Of a DNA stretch of 64,000 nucleotides, positions 12,666-25,600 are shown piece after piece. A program made the position numbers and the translations under genes. This DNA is from Lithospermum erythrorhizon (lineage: Eukaryota > Streptophyta > Magnoliopsida > Boraginales > Boraginaceae): the NCBI GenBank assembly GCA_019722365.1, contig JADFUC010000925.1, positions 186,001 through 250,000 of the forward strand, written 5' to 3'. The notes under the pieces were generated by a model. It did not search any database, had not been told where the DNA came from, and saw nothing but the letters and a program-made list of their open reading frames with translations. How positions within the stretch are numbered: the stretch's first letter is position 1; the number at the start of each line of letters is the position of its first letter.

Positions 12666-13300
12666 GTATAATTGTGTAGGATTTTGGGCACTTATTAAGA
12701 TTTTTGTTGGGCATATTATTAAATTATTAAAGTACGGAGTACTATAAATAGTTAGGATAAAACAGGAATGTTTTTGAGAAATAAATAAAGAAAAAATAAA
12801 GGAAAGGTCCAAATGTGGACTTTATAGTGTGGTTGGGAATTGAGCATGTTGGACAAATAGTGACCCTGTATTTAAAAGGAAAGCAAAGGGGAGCTACTTT
12901 CGTTTTTTTCTATTTGTCGTTTTAATCTAATTTTTTTTAATAAAATATTAATATTCTATCATAAAAAATTATAATTATATATTTTAATATATATCTTTGA
13001 CTACTTTTTCACGTAAATTATCAATCATAATATAATTATCTATTAAAAATTAAAACCCATTTAAAAAGTGATAGTTATCTAAATTCTCCAAAATATGATG
13101 AGTTGTTAATCAAACGAGCCAAGAACATTCCTACCCTTGGACTGTATTCACTAACTCTACCTTTTAACTCAAAATTCAAAAATTGAATCAATTAGCTAAA
13201 ATGGATATGAATTTGGTGTTTAATTCATATTTTGGTGTCTATATTGATTTTATACTCATAATATAAATAGTACTCCGTATATTCTTATTGTGTAGATAAG
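12666..13300. other. AT-rich intergenic DNA
   Basis: No gene is seen. It contains TACGGAGTACT-type and ACTCCGTA motifs, often found at ends of plant MITEs, at about 12733 and 13270, but complete terminal-inverted-repeat pairs were not resolved. Confidence 0.5.
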
Positions 13301-13760
13301 ACTATCAACAATGATTTGGATATTAAACACCAATTTTTTAATTTTCGAACACTTCAATTCAACTCTTTACTCCTATAATGGTTTAATTTTATCTAAATTC
13401 TCTTTCTTCCAACTCTTCAACATATACCCCACATCATTTATCACATATTCATTATTTATATATTTTTTATTATGATTTTGTAGTAACTATTATTATGAAT
13501 ATAATTTTAAAAAATGTTCAACATTTTGTTAATTATTTTGTAAAATAATTTTTTATATATGTTTAATTAATCTAAATAAATATGAAAATGAATATTTTTA
13601 TTATTAAACCGAACATAAGATGAAATCCAACGATTGTAGTACAATAAGTTAAGCACACCGAACAACTAATGAAACACACAATACAACTTATTCAAGTTAC
13701 GACAATCAAACTCTTAAATCACACATTAAAACTTCTAACTCTCCTCTAATCACGAAATAT

Positions 13761-14984
13761 TCCGAATTTTGCTCATATATGCTCAACAAGACCGGCAGGA
13801 CGCTGCACTTGTATCACGCAATCTCGTATCTTAGTACCTAACATAATTTTGAAACGCAGGCAATACTTCAGTTGAGAATTGTTGTGTTGGATCCACTTGC
13901 ATCTGCTCTATCATAATCGTTCCAGTTTTGTGCATATGTATCTCGTTCATCCTCAACAATCATATTATGTAATATGATACATGTCCTCATGATGATAGCC
14001 AAATCACCTATATCCCACATTCGAGCTGGTTCACGAATGATTTGAAAGCGAGCCTGCAACACTCCAAATGCGCGTTCTACGTCCTTCCGACAAGCCTCTT
14101 GATATTTCGCGAATAACTTATCTTGTTCGGTAATCGGAAGTCTAATCGATTTGACAAATGTTGGGTATGAAGGGTAGATGTCATCCGCAAGATAGTATGT
14201 CATATTGTATGGATGTCCATTTATGTAGAAGTTAACTCTTGGAGAGTTTTCTTGTTCAACGTCATCAAAAACTGGTGACCGGTCGAGCACATTGATATCA
14301 TTAAGTGTACCTGGACATCCAAAAAATGCATGTCAAATTCATAAATCATGAGATGCAACTACTTCAAGAATAACTGTTGTTGTTCCCTTATCCCCTCTAG
14401 TGAATTGTCCTTCCCAAGTAGTAGGACAATTTTTCCATTGCCAATGCATGCAATCAATACTCTCAATCATGCCAGGAAAGCTCCACATCTCACTAACTTG
14501 GAGTATCCTTTGTAGGTCATCAATGTTTGGTACTCTCAGATAAATATAATTGTATGATCCATTTACAAAATCTACGTAAGCATTCTAGTGTAGTTGTACC
14601 TCTTATTTTAATATATTCATCAACCGCATCGGCTGACAAACCATAGGCTAACATACGTATGGTTGTGGTACACTTTGCTAATGAAGATATGTCTTCTTTT
14701 TTTGCAGCATCAAATCTTTGCTTGAAATAGTCGTCATTATTTGAAAGTTCCTCAACAATGCGTAGAAAAAAGTGCTTCTGCATCCGAAATCTACCTCGGA
14801 ACATAGTCTCATCGTACGTAGGATCATCTGAAAAATACTCGTCTATTAACCTCTAGTTAGCTGCCGCATGATCTCTATGAACATATCTTTTTTTACTTCG
14901 TTGTTTGTTGATTGAAATTTGTGTTTCCTTTAATATTTTCTTGCGACGTTCTCTAAGAGGATTTATAATTAATTCATCTTCCAT
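13761..14984 (-). pseudogene. PIF/Harbinger transposase (HARBI1/ALP1-like), decayed
   Basis: The minus strand starts with ATG at 14984 (MEDELIINPLRERR). It continues through YFSDDPTYDETMFRGRF, AYGLSADAVDEYIKIRGTTT, IDCMHWQWKNCP, TRGDKGTTTVILEVV, HAFFGCPGTLNDINVLDRSP, YYLADDIYPSYPTFVK, RKDVERAFGVLQARFQII and AIIMRTCIILHNMIVEDE. This is the usual order of a plant DDE_Tnp_4 nuclease, including the conserved D near IDCMHWQW and GTLNDINVLDRSP. It is broken by TAG at 14853-14855, a frameshift near 14540, and three TGA codons where the family has Trp (14333-14335, 14339-14341, 13773-13775). Length is normal, so it is an aged full-length copy. Strand and spacing pair it with the ORF1 relic just upstream. 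Confidence 0.88.
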
Positions 14985-15239
14985 TTGAGACTGTTTTTAT
15001 AGGCTTCTACATCGAAAAAAAATTGACAGTGATTATATTGGAAATTGAAAATGTTTATCAATATGCTAATCAATATTGAGATGTGATATGAAATGGGTGA
15101 ATTGCTATGACATTTAATGAGAGGATGAATATTGGATGCTTTTGATTTCAAGGTGTTCGACAACTATTTCACAGTCTGACCAGTTATCTCAAAACAAGAT
15201 ATGGTCAGTGAATAATACTATTACTTTCACATGGGGGTG

Positions 15240-15775
15240 TCTACTCATTATTTCATATGAGAAGCTTTTCACGACAAAATTTCCCCCCCCAAAATGTATC
15301 TCCTTTCTAGTTTCTTTCAATTACACTGTCAGTTCTATATTTAATCCATCCATTAAGAAGCACCAAATTTTATTCAATGGTCCATTTCAAAATTTTCTTT
15401 TTAGTAGGTCAAATTTCCTCCTTAGTTTGTGGAGTATCAGTATTAGCACAACTCATATTTTCAAGCGACATTTGAGTTGAAAATTCAGGAATTTCAATGT
15501 TTTCAACACTTGTATTTTGGTTTGGAAAAGGAGTATTAGGATAATGAGGTGTTGGGATGAGTGTTAGCCATAATGCATAATTGATCAGTGTTGTGGTGGG
15601 TAATTTGACATACTTAAAGGCATACAAAAAACTAGTACAAAGCCAAAATTTGATGAATTTTGAAAATATGCTTCGTTGGGATTTTGGTTATTCAATGGGT
15701 AATTGTTGGAACCTTGATTGTTAAATGTGTAATTGTTGGATTTTGGTTGTTGAAGGAATAATTGTTTGGATCCAT
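15240..15775 (-). pseudogene. PIF/Harbinger ORF1 (Myb/SANT-like) remnant
   Basis: The minus strand starts MDPNNYSFNNQNP at 15775, an Asn/Pro-rich N terminus. Later segments in shifted frames read EIPEFSTQMSLENMS, LVLLNGWIKYRTDSVI and KGDTFWG. These match the proteins often mis-named glutathione S-transferase T3-like in plants, which are the DNA-binding ORF1 partner of PIF/Harbinger transposases. It is broken by several frame changes and in-frame stops, including a TAG where the family has Gln before KGDTFWG. It lies 0.3 kb upstream of the transposase relic on the same strand, the standard two-gene arrangement. Confidence 0.75.
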
Positions 15776-16199
15776 TACATAATAAAAAATAATTGAAGAA
15801 ATTAAACTAGAGTATTTTGAGGATAAAATTGCTTGTTATAGTGAAAAAGTATATATTTTTTTTCTATATCCAAATAAACTAAACCTTGATTCTATGTATA
15901 GAGAAAAAAAATTGATGAAATTTGGTATTTTTCAAAAAAAAAATTATTATTTTTATATAATAATTGTATCTAAATTATTAAGAGAAATAAAAAATCTCCC
16001 TGACCAATCACAATTCAACCACATTGGTATCATCTTATCTTTATTCTATCTCCTCATAAATCCACTTCGCATATCCACTTTTTCAACTTTTAACGAGTTC
16101 AAAGTTTTCAACCCCAAAACATCCACCTCATTAATTGCCATTGTGATGCACCCTTCTGACTTTCTTTTGGTATTAACTTGGCACTTGATGTAAATGGTC

Positions 16200-16648
16200 T
16201 AATATGGTACACCTAATCTAATTTTTTTTTTTTAATTTACAACCAATAATAATACAATTTTTTTTTTTTTGGAGAATATCAATACAAACACCATGCATAC
16301 TTACTATTCTTAAATACCTAAATTGAACTCATTTGCTTGAAACATCGACATGGTCGAGTAATCATAGTCTAAATTCTTGTAAAATCATGTGAATAAGTGG
16401 AGTGTCTTCCATTTCATGCAGCCTGGCTAAAGCTCGATATATCGAAGCTAAGCATTCTTCAACTTAATGACTTTCAACAAATATGATTGTATACCACTCC
16501 TTTGAGTAGCTCTTTTGTGACTTTCACGTGAAACATGACATAAAAGGCCTGAGAAAAGTGGTGATTATTTATGGATTTTCGAATCTTCCAAATCAACATT
16601 TATATTATTATTGTAAGTACAGCATTATAACACACAAGCAAATAGAAT
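16200..16648. other. AT-rich spacer
   Basis: Contains T-runs at about 16220 and 16260. No gene or conserved motif recognised. Confidence 0.5.
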
Positions 16649-19264
16649 TAGGGGTGTTCACGGATCGGTTCGGTTTAATTTTAAACCAAAATTGGAATTT
16701 GAACTGTCATCGGCTATTTCAAAAAACTAATTTTGGTTTGAGCCAATTTTTGGCTCAAGAATTAAGATAATAGACTAGATCTAATCCGTAGCAAGTTCAA
16801 GACTCTTTTTTAAAATTATTTATTTAATTTGCATACACATTCTTTATAAAGTAACCAATCTTTTTACATATCTACTAGTACAATGTATGTGTGTTGAACG
16901 CAATTATTTATGTTTCAAATATTTAAAATGAGATAATCAATATAGTCATTAACTATATTTATGTAAATTTATAAACTATAATTTTAATTTATATTATAAT
17001 TCATTATGTTAATAGCTATATGATCCCTTATAATTTTTTAATAATATAATTTTAATAATAGATTTAAAAGTTTGTTACCACACTTCTCTTTATTTGAAAG
17101 CTTTTGTAAAAGATACACTTATGTTATTTTATTTATTGTTAAAAATACTTTTATCTTTTAATAAATAAATACACATATGTTGTTTTTATTTATTATTAGA
17201 AAATATCTTAAATTGGTGCTAAGATAAATTATTTATAATTATACTATTCAATTTTATTTTATGTATTTATTTTAACATAATTTAATTGATGATTGTCTCA
17301 ATAATATTTGTACAAAACTGAATAATATCAATATTTTTTTATGAAATTATACAAATTTAGGCAAATATAAAGTAATTAGCGCGTTAGATATACTAATGTG
17401 AACTATTCCAAATGAAGAACATTGGAAATCAAGAGAATAAAGATGACATGCATACCTCTTTTAAAAAGTATATCTCGTGCAATGATATTTACTAATAAAT
17501 GTAGATTAATATTCTTCGATATGAATTTTTTGCATTTGACATAAATAACAACTTTAATATAAAATGTACAAGAAACCGACAAATAGAAGATGATGGTACC
17601 GATTTATATTCAGATGTTCATCAGTAGTAGAAATATACCTATAAATCTATAATATACATATTCATGAATGTATTTTTAAGACCATAATATCGATGAATTA
17701 TATTGCATATAAAGACATGGAGTGAAAATTAATATAAGAACTATTATGACAATATATTCTTATTTAGTATACCAATCAATATTAAATAGTGAAGTGGTTT
17801 TTTTTAATTTCATTTCGTATATTGAATTGACTAGTTCTCTAGAGTTTATAAATAAAAGATATTTTATTTAAACATAAAAACTAATATATTATAATAAAAA
17901 ATTAATTTACGAAATAAAATATCCAAATCTATTACTCGGCTACATACTAAATGATTTTACTTGTTATTTGATTTAAGTGCTCAAAATTGATATACTTTTA
18001 TGCCTTAATTCATCGATAAACATAATTTTAATTTGAAATAAAATTTAATGACAATATTAAAGTACATTGAAAAGATTATTGTTTGATAATTTTTATCAAA
18101 TATTATACAACAGAAATAAAAATATTTGAATTTAATATTTGTCATCAAACATCCAATTTAGCCCTTGATGTCTATTGGGGATAGAGAACATTAGTTGTAT
18201 CTTGGAATTTTTTTATTTCAATTCTTGAATTATATAGTTAAATGTAATATAAAATATCACATAAAAATTTAGATATATATTTTTTAATAGCAATTTTTTG
18301 GATTACAAAAATTATTTTTCAATTTATAATTGATTGATTATCATACAAAAAAGATTTATTATGAGTAGACTAATTCATTGCATTAAAATAAAATTTACTT
18401 ATTGTTATGATAAAAAAATCAAAGGCAGTATTATATCGAACACTTTTATTTGTTGGTGAAGATGTTGAGTATTTTTTTTAATTATTGGACGAAGATATTG
18501 ATAATGAATTTATTGTAATTTGCATACGTATGAAAATGGTAAACCTCTTGTACATATTATAAGAGAGTTGATATCTTCAACTATATTTGAATTGTTATAG
18601 AAATTATTGTAACTTAGAACTTATTAATTATTGAATTATTATAGGAATCTTTTTTAAAATTTATTAGAAGCATATTTTTCGAACAATAGAAAATATAATA
18701 GTAAAGGTAATATAATAATTAATAATGTAAAAAGGAAAGAAACACAACTCACACTTTTATAAATAAGAAATATAATCCATATATTATTAGTTTTAAAAAG
18801 ATTTACATAGTTTTTATTACATTACACCAATAAACAAAATTTAAATTTCCCTCTTCAAAATATACATTTACAAATACGGAAATATCTTGAAAATAATAAC
18901 AAATGAAAATTAAAATTTTTGTAGAAAATACCCACCGCCAATCTGCTTTACTATTCATTTCTTCATACCATTTTTATTCTTGTTCGACTATAATCTACTT
19001 AACAATCTTTTTGGATTATCAGAAATAATGCATAAAGAATCTACTAGGCAATTATGGTCTACTAGACTAAATTTGTTTTCTAAATTTTAACCATCGGTTC
19101 GGTTCGGTCCGGTTCGATCTGGTTCTTTAAAAGACCGAACCTAAATTGATTCAATTCTTTCAAAAGCCAAAACTAAAACGGTTTGATTCCGATCGATTCC
19201 AAAAATTTCTATTATTTCGATTTCGGTTGGTTGGGATCAGTTTCGGATTTTGTACACACCTCTA
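16649..19264. mobile_element. Putative non-autonomous hAT-like element (2.6 kb)
   Basis: The left end reads TAGGGGTGTTCAC and the right end, complemented, reads TAGAGGTGTGTAC, the style of plant hAT termini. Both subterminal zones are rich in GGTTCGGTT-type motifs (16668-16675; 19095-19120). The 2.4 kb interior is very AT-rich with no transposase-like ORF. The flanking 8-mers (AATAGAAT and TTTAGGAA) do not match, so a target duplication is lost or the ends are slightly wrong. Confidence 0.45.
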
Positions 19265-19671
19265 TTTAGGAACAACAATAAAATCAGAGAGGATATTGAT
19301 ATCCATATAATGCCATTTTAAACTCCTATAAAATGTTAAATGCATACTACTAAATCAGAAAATGTCCAACAACTGAAATGTTATTTACACAAGAAAAGGA
19401 AATATAAGGAAGCGTGAATATCATCAACATCAACATATCCCAATGCCTCTTAAGGCTCCCTCCTAAACGGGATAAATGTAAACGAATGTACAAAAATACA
19501 CTATTACCATGATGGTGGCATTTTGAAGAAAAGAATTCAACAAACTGCAAAACTAACCACTCAAACATCTAGACGAGGGAAGTCATGACTTTTTGTTATG
19601 TCGTTTCTTCTTTTGTTCCTAGAGCACTCGACCCTTGACAATGAATACTTGTGTGAACTTCAATATATTCC

Positions 19672-22600
19672 TCACTGCTGACCCCCCGAGTTTTCAGAAA
19701 ATCTCGATGACTGACCTCGGCTTGCTTGTGCACTTGACCGCGGTACTTGAGAGCCAGTGATCGGTTTTTGTAGCGGTTTCAGAATTGCCATGATCTCAGC
19801 AAATGAAGGCCGTGATTTAGGATCCCTACAAAATTCAGAGAAATATAAAGCTGCACTATTGGTACAGCACAATTAAACATTTTCTAGTTTATCGCAGAAG
19901 AACTCTACACTTCACAAATTGAAATATCCCTGATGTTTGAGAACTACTATGGATTTCATGGTTCTCGGCCATACATTAATTTAGATCACTAAAATGCAGC
20001 ACATTCTAACTCGTCTAGCAGCATGAAATTATTTTAGTCCAGCGGAAAGTATAATGTTGTCTTTTACGTCATTCATCACATTTCCAGGGAGAAATATGCT
20101 TTCCTTAATAGAGTAACAGCTTTTGGAACAGCCTCTACTGTTTCGCGAGGAATGAAATTTCGCGTCTTATCAAATACTCACTACGCTAGGCGGGGCCTCT
20201 TGAGAAGCTCAATGGGACATGTTGAGTTTGATCTAATAGAGTAACAGCTTAAAGACAGGGTTTAAGACTCTAGTAACAGGAAAAAATTGAAACAGTTTTT
20301 GGATATGATTATGAAATCCTGGGATAGCTAGCCAGTAAGACACGTTTGTTGATGTTAAGCCCTAACAATAATCAATATTGTGACGAAAACTTGTATTCGT
20401 TGTCAACAGTCCGTTATGGAGAACATGTATCCTTACCTAGGGAACATCTAAAAAGCATGTGATTAATCAGGACATTAACTCTATGCTGTAATAATTATTT
20501 ATATGTCAGGCTCTTCATGTTAAGAAAGTGTTGTGGTTTTGCTTGACGAACAATTACCCCTCCTTCCTGGTTTGTTTGAGAGGCTTGACCATGCGCACTA
20601 TCAATGGAATCTTAAATTTCTTTCTCGTCACAAAGTTCTGTTCATTTTTCTATGAAGTCTTTGTAAATCAGATTGGTTGGCTGACAAATAGGCTGCATGC
20701 TAAGGGGCCGAAAATGAATGCAACTCTAGTCAAGACACCTAAAAGTGTAATGAAAACTGAACATTATATAATACTCACGTTTGCCAGCACCTCTGGATTA
20801 GGTCTGCAATAATTGGATCCATATCATCCGGAATGTCAAGTCTACGATGCTGAAACCCAACAGCACCAACTACTTGCATTGGGTTCATTCCTCCCCATGG
20901 TTGCTGCAAAGTGCATAGCTCCCAAAGGATGACTCCAAAGCTATATACATCACATCTGTATTGTAGTGCATCTTACACGTTATGAAAATCGATTAATGGA
21001 ACTTGATCAATAAGTTATGGCATTGCAGCACTTTGCATGCTGTTTTATACTCTGTATTTAACTAGGTTGGATACATACTTTTCGTCAGAGGGTTCATTTC
21101 GTAACACTTCTGGAGCCATCCACTCTGCCTGAAAAGGGTTGCAAGCAAGCACCATCAGATTTATCATTTTAATTAACTAGTTGGTGGCTAATAAATTAAT
21201 CATATCTGAAAAGGGTTGCAAGCAAGTACCATCCGACCTCTTTGTTTTGAGCAAGTATATCTTTTTTTACGAAGATTTAATTCAACTTAAACTCCTCTAA
21301 ATTCTATTTCACAATCATGCTTTCAAATCATGAAATGACCACATAATTAATCAAGTTGCTAAACCAATTTCAATATTATCATATATTCATGAACATGCAT
21401 TCATGGTAAATGACAATGAGCTAAGAGTCGTCTAGAGTAGGCCAATGGCCCACATTAAGAAAACCAACAGCACCATAGAACTGCCAGACCACGACACAGC
21501 TGCAGATATCTGAATTTAACAGTATAATGAAAAACGAAGGGACAACAAATGTATATACATTTTTGGGCAAATCAGCTGATTATAAGTATAGATTATAAAA
21601 TATCAAATAAGTAAGAAAAACAAACCAAGAGAATTCTTTATTGATTGAATCTGAATAAACAAAGAGTTAAAAAAAATCAGCGTCTTACCGTCCCAGCAGT
21701 TGATCTCGATGAAAGGTAAGTATTGTGCTTGATTCTTGATAACCCAAAGTCGCACACCTAGCCACAGATAACCATTCCAATGAAAAGTTATATATGCCAC
21801 TATTAAATGTCGGTATAAATATTCCATCAAACATTTCCTACCTTCACAACCCAGTTCTTATCAACAAGTAGATTTGGAGTCTTTAAATCGCGATGTACTA
21901 TCACTGGGGTGGAGTTATGTAAATAATTCATGCCTCTTGCCTGTAAAGAAATGAACAATGCATTACTACCAGAAAATTCCGAGCATATCGACATAGGAAC
22001 TTCCAGACCATAAACATACAGCATCAAAAGCCATCCTCAATCGCCTGCGTTCATCTAATTGATTGTTGGGTCGATGGATCAATCTATACAAACTACCTCT
22101 GCAAGCACAGAACTTGCTTCAAATGTCATTCAAAGTCATGCTGTGACATTATAAAAGAAAAGTGTTGTCCTCAAAAAGCGCATTATAAAAGAAAATTGTT
22201 GTCCTCAAAAAGCGCAGGCAAATCAGAAAAATTAATGGTAATGTAATTTTCTAACATCAATTATACGAAGTAAAGCATTCATATCATATAAACAGAAGGA
22301 ATTCATTGAGCCACAAGTCCCATGCATTTGACTATGGAAACATGGATAATGCTTTCACCTATTACTTTTTTATTTTTTCATATGATACTTTCAACTATTA
22401 AGGAACATCAATCTACACAGAATTATTCATTAAAGAAACATTTAACATTAATAGGAATGCTTGGAAAACAATTGAAGAAGAGGCCTCCGTATTTGATACT
22501 CAAGATTTTACTCTAAAGAGATCGGGGTCTTGGTGGTTGAGTATACTACTTGTACCATACTACCTCTCTGATGAATGAAAGTAACAGGGAAACGATTTGC

Positions 22601-25600
22601 CACCCCACATTTTAGTAAATGTTCTCCACTTTCGAATGGAGTGCCAAATCACTACCCGTTCATTGGAAACAGAGAGCAATTATTGAAATTTGGAACTCCA
22701 ATATCATCATCCAAGTTATTATGTCTATGAGATTACATGCTTTTTACCACCTTGCCTATGTATAGTTACTGTGACTTTAAAGAAGCACCTCTTCAGTAAA
22801 CATTGGGTTCTCTCCCATACGTATCCACTTCTTTTTCCCCCACTTACGAACAGTTGATCTACTGGTCAGATCAAACGGAAACCCAATGAAGGCCCTACCT
22901 CATACATAGATCTATACTCTACACATTCAAGTACATTTCGAACAATCTTATTGATAGCATACACATTAATCATAGACTTTTGATATACCTGGGAAGAAAC
23001 TCAGTAATGATAGAGAGGTTTGGAGGATGGGTGATAGCTCCCATGAAAAGAACAACATTAGGATGTCTAGTTCTCTTCATAATCCGGACCTTGCAAGTTA
23101 AAAAAAAGTTCTTAGGTTTGATTCGGATCAAACAGATTACTTTTCAAGATGAACAGCGAACTTCAACGATGAATTACTCAAAAAGCTAACAAACGTAGAT
23201 GTATCAAATAGTATCATTAAAACATATTATCAAGTACAGTTCTCATTTCTGTTAATTATTCTTAATAATATTATGCATCATACCACGAACTCAATTTATG
23301 TGAAACAACCATTAATTACACTGAAGGAGGACTTGTCATATATTGAATATGCCAAAGCATATGAGGCAGGTTATACGACCCAGCACTACTCCTCCTGCTG
23401 GCTGTTGCTAATAACCGTGTATAGGGCTAGACCCGTAATAGTAGGTTTATGAGTTGTATAGCCTCTTATGTAATACTGTCTAACGCTCAATATAATTCTG
23501 GGAGTAATAATAATAATATTTCTGCCCTAGTGTTTTCTCTCTACGTTCATCATCACCACAATTCTCCAATCTACTTCTCATCATGGTATCGAGCCAGGAT
23601 AAAACCCAAACTTCCACCCAAAAATCTGCTTCCGACAACCCACCCGCCCCTCAAGCAATCGCGCAGCCCCCTCCACCTCCAAATCCAGTTCAAAGTTTAA
23701 CACAAGTATACCATGTTATATCGATCAAACTCACCCCTACCAACTATATCTTATGGAAAAGTCAACTTGTACCTTTTCTCAAGGGTCGAGGCTTATTAGG
23801 GTATGTTACAGGCGCTACTTCTCCTCCTCCTATCACGTCTCCTAACTTTGCCCATTGGGATCGACAGGATGCTGCTATACTTAGTTATTTGATTAGTTCC
23901 CTCTCGGAAGAGGTTGCCCCTGATTCAGTTGACAAATCCACCTCCAAGGAGTTATGGGATGCTCTCCGTGATATTTATCAAACTGATTCGACTATTCGTG
24001 TTATGAATTTAAGAGCTGATATTCGTGCTACTAAACAACAAAATCTTTCCATCACTGCTTATTTCAACAAGTGCCAATGAATCCGGGATGAACTTGCTGC
24101 CATTAACAAATCTCATACCCATGAGGATTATATGTGTCAGGTATTGACTAATTTGAGGGCAGAATTTAGTGAAGTACGTACTAATATCCTTCCTCGTATT
24201 GCTCAAACATCTATCGCTGATGCTAAAAGCCAACTTATGGCTTATGAATTTGCAAGCCCCTCCACCCCCACCGTCATATCAGCTAAAACTTGCCTGTGTC
24301 TGTTCATTATGTCCAGCGGACTACTCCCGCCCAGCGACAGTACCAGCAGCCACGGACCACTTTCCAGCCCCGGGGGACCACTCGTCCCAATTTCAGAGGA
24401 ATCGAGGGAATTCGCTCTTCAATCAGAATTTCCAACAACAGACTGGCCGTTTTCAGCAGCGGTCTAATTGGGAACCTCGTATTCAGTGTCAGTTATGTGG
24501 ACAACGTGATCATCTTGCTACAGCCTGTCCTCAACACTTGCAGTTTACTTCCTCTCCATCAGTAAATTCTGTGGGTTATTATCGGGTACCTTCATCTGGT
24601 TCTTCCCCGTGGTACCCTGACACTGGTGCTACAAATCATGTCACCCCAAACTTGTCCCAACTACAGTTCCATGATCCTTACTATGGTCCTGACAGTGTGC
24701 GTGTTGCAGATGGCTCAGGTTTGTCAATTGAACATGTTGGTTTTGCTAAGTTCATATCTAATTCAAAAAAATTTCAGTTGAATCATATTCTTCATGTGGC
24801 TAATTTATCTAGGAACCTGTTATCTGTGCATTGTTTTTGTGTTGATAATAATGCTACTTTTGAATTTACTGATACTGATTTTACTGTGAAGGACAACAAA
24901 ACCCAGAAAGTGCTTCTCAAAGGTCCTTCAGTTAATGGCCTATATGTGTTTCCCCACCAGCCTTCCCATGTTTCGCATCAGTCTCGTCCAGTAGTTCCTT
25001 CGAGTCAGCAGTACGGTCAGTCTCCCAGCCTTAGCAGTTCGGCCTCCTTCGCCTATGACTTACTTGTCATTGACTTCCACGGTGTGGCTGCATGAAGCAA
25101 TTAATCCCTCATTTGCTTATTCTTAGTCCAAGTTTTATATATTTCCTGATTCTAGAGATAGGAAGTTGAATTTTCAATTTAATTTGTACTAGTTGTCTTA
25201 TGGGCAAACTTTGTCATCAATCTTTTCCATTAAGTAAAAAAAGAAATGTTGGTGTTTTAGACTTATTGTTTATGGATGTTTGGGGTCCTTCCCCTCATTT
25301 GTCGAGTGAAGGAAATCGTATTACTTGTCTATTATTGATGATTCTGATGCGTTTCATATGAGTTTATATTCTATTCTGTTAAATCTTGTATTTAAAAAGT
25401 TTTTCATGCAATTCGAGAAACTGGTGGAAACAATTTTACACCACCCGTAAAATAGGTTCAAACCCGATGGTGGTGAAATTTCATGCTACGCCACCATTTC
25501 TGCGTCACGGTATTGTGCAGCCGCTTGTCTGTCCCGTACTCGTCAAATGGGCGTCTTTGGCTTGCCGTCATCGTCACGTGTGAAATTGGGCTCACGTTGA

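Larger units (their letters stand above)
13304..16152. mobile_element. Probable boundaries of the Harbinger element
   Basis: Both ORF relics lie between a CTATCAACAATG-type sequence at about 13306 and a reverse-oriented CCATTGTGATGCACCC at about 16137. These could be degraded terminal inverted repeats. The three-base target duplication expected of this superfamily is not clear, so the ends are tentative. Confidence 0.35.
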
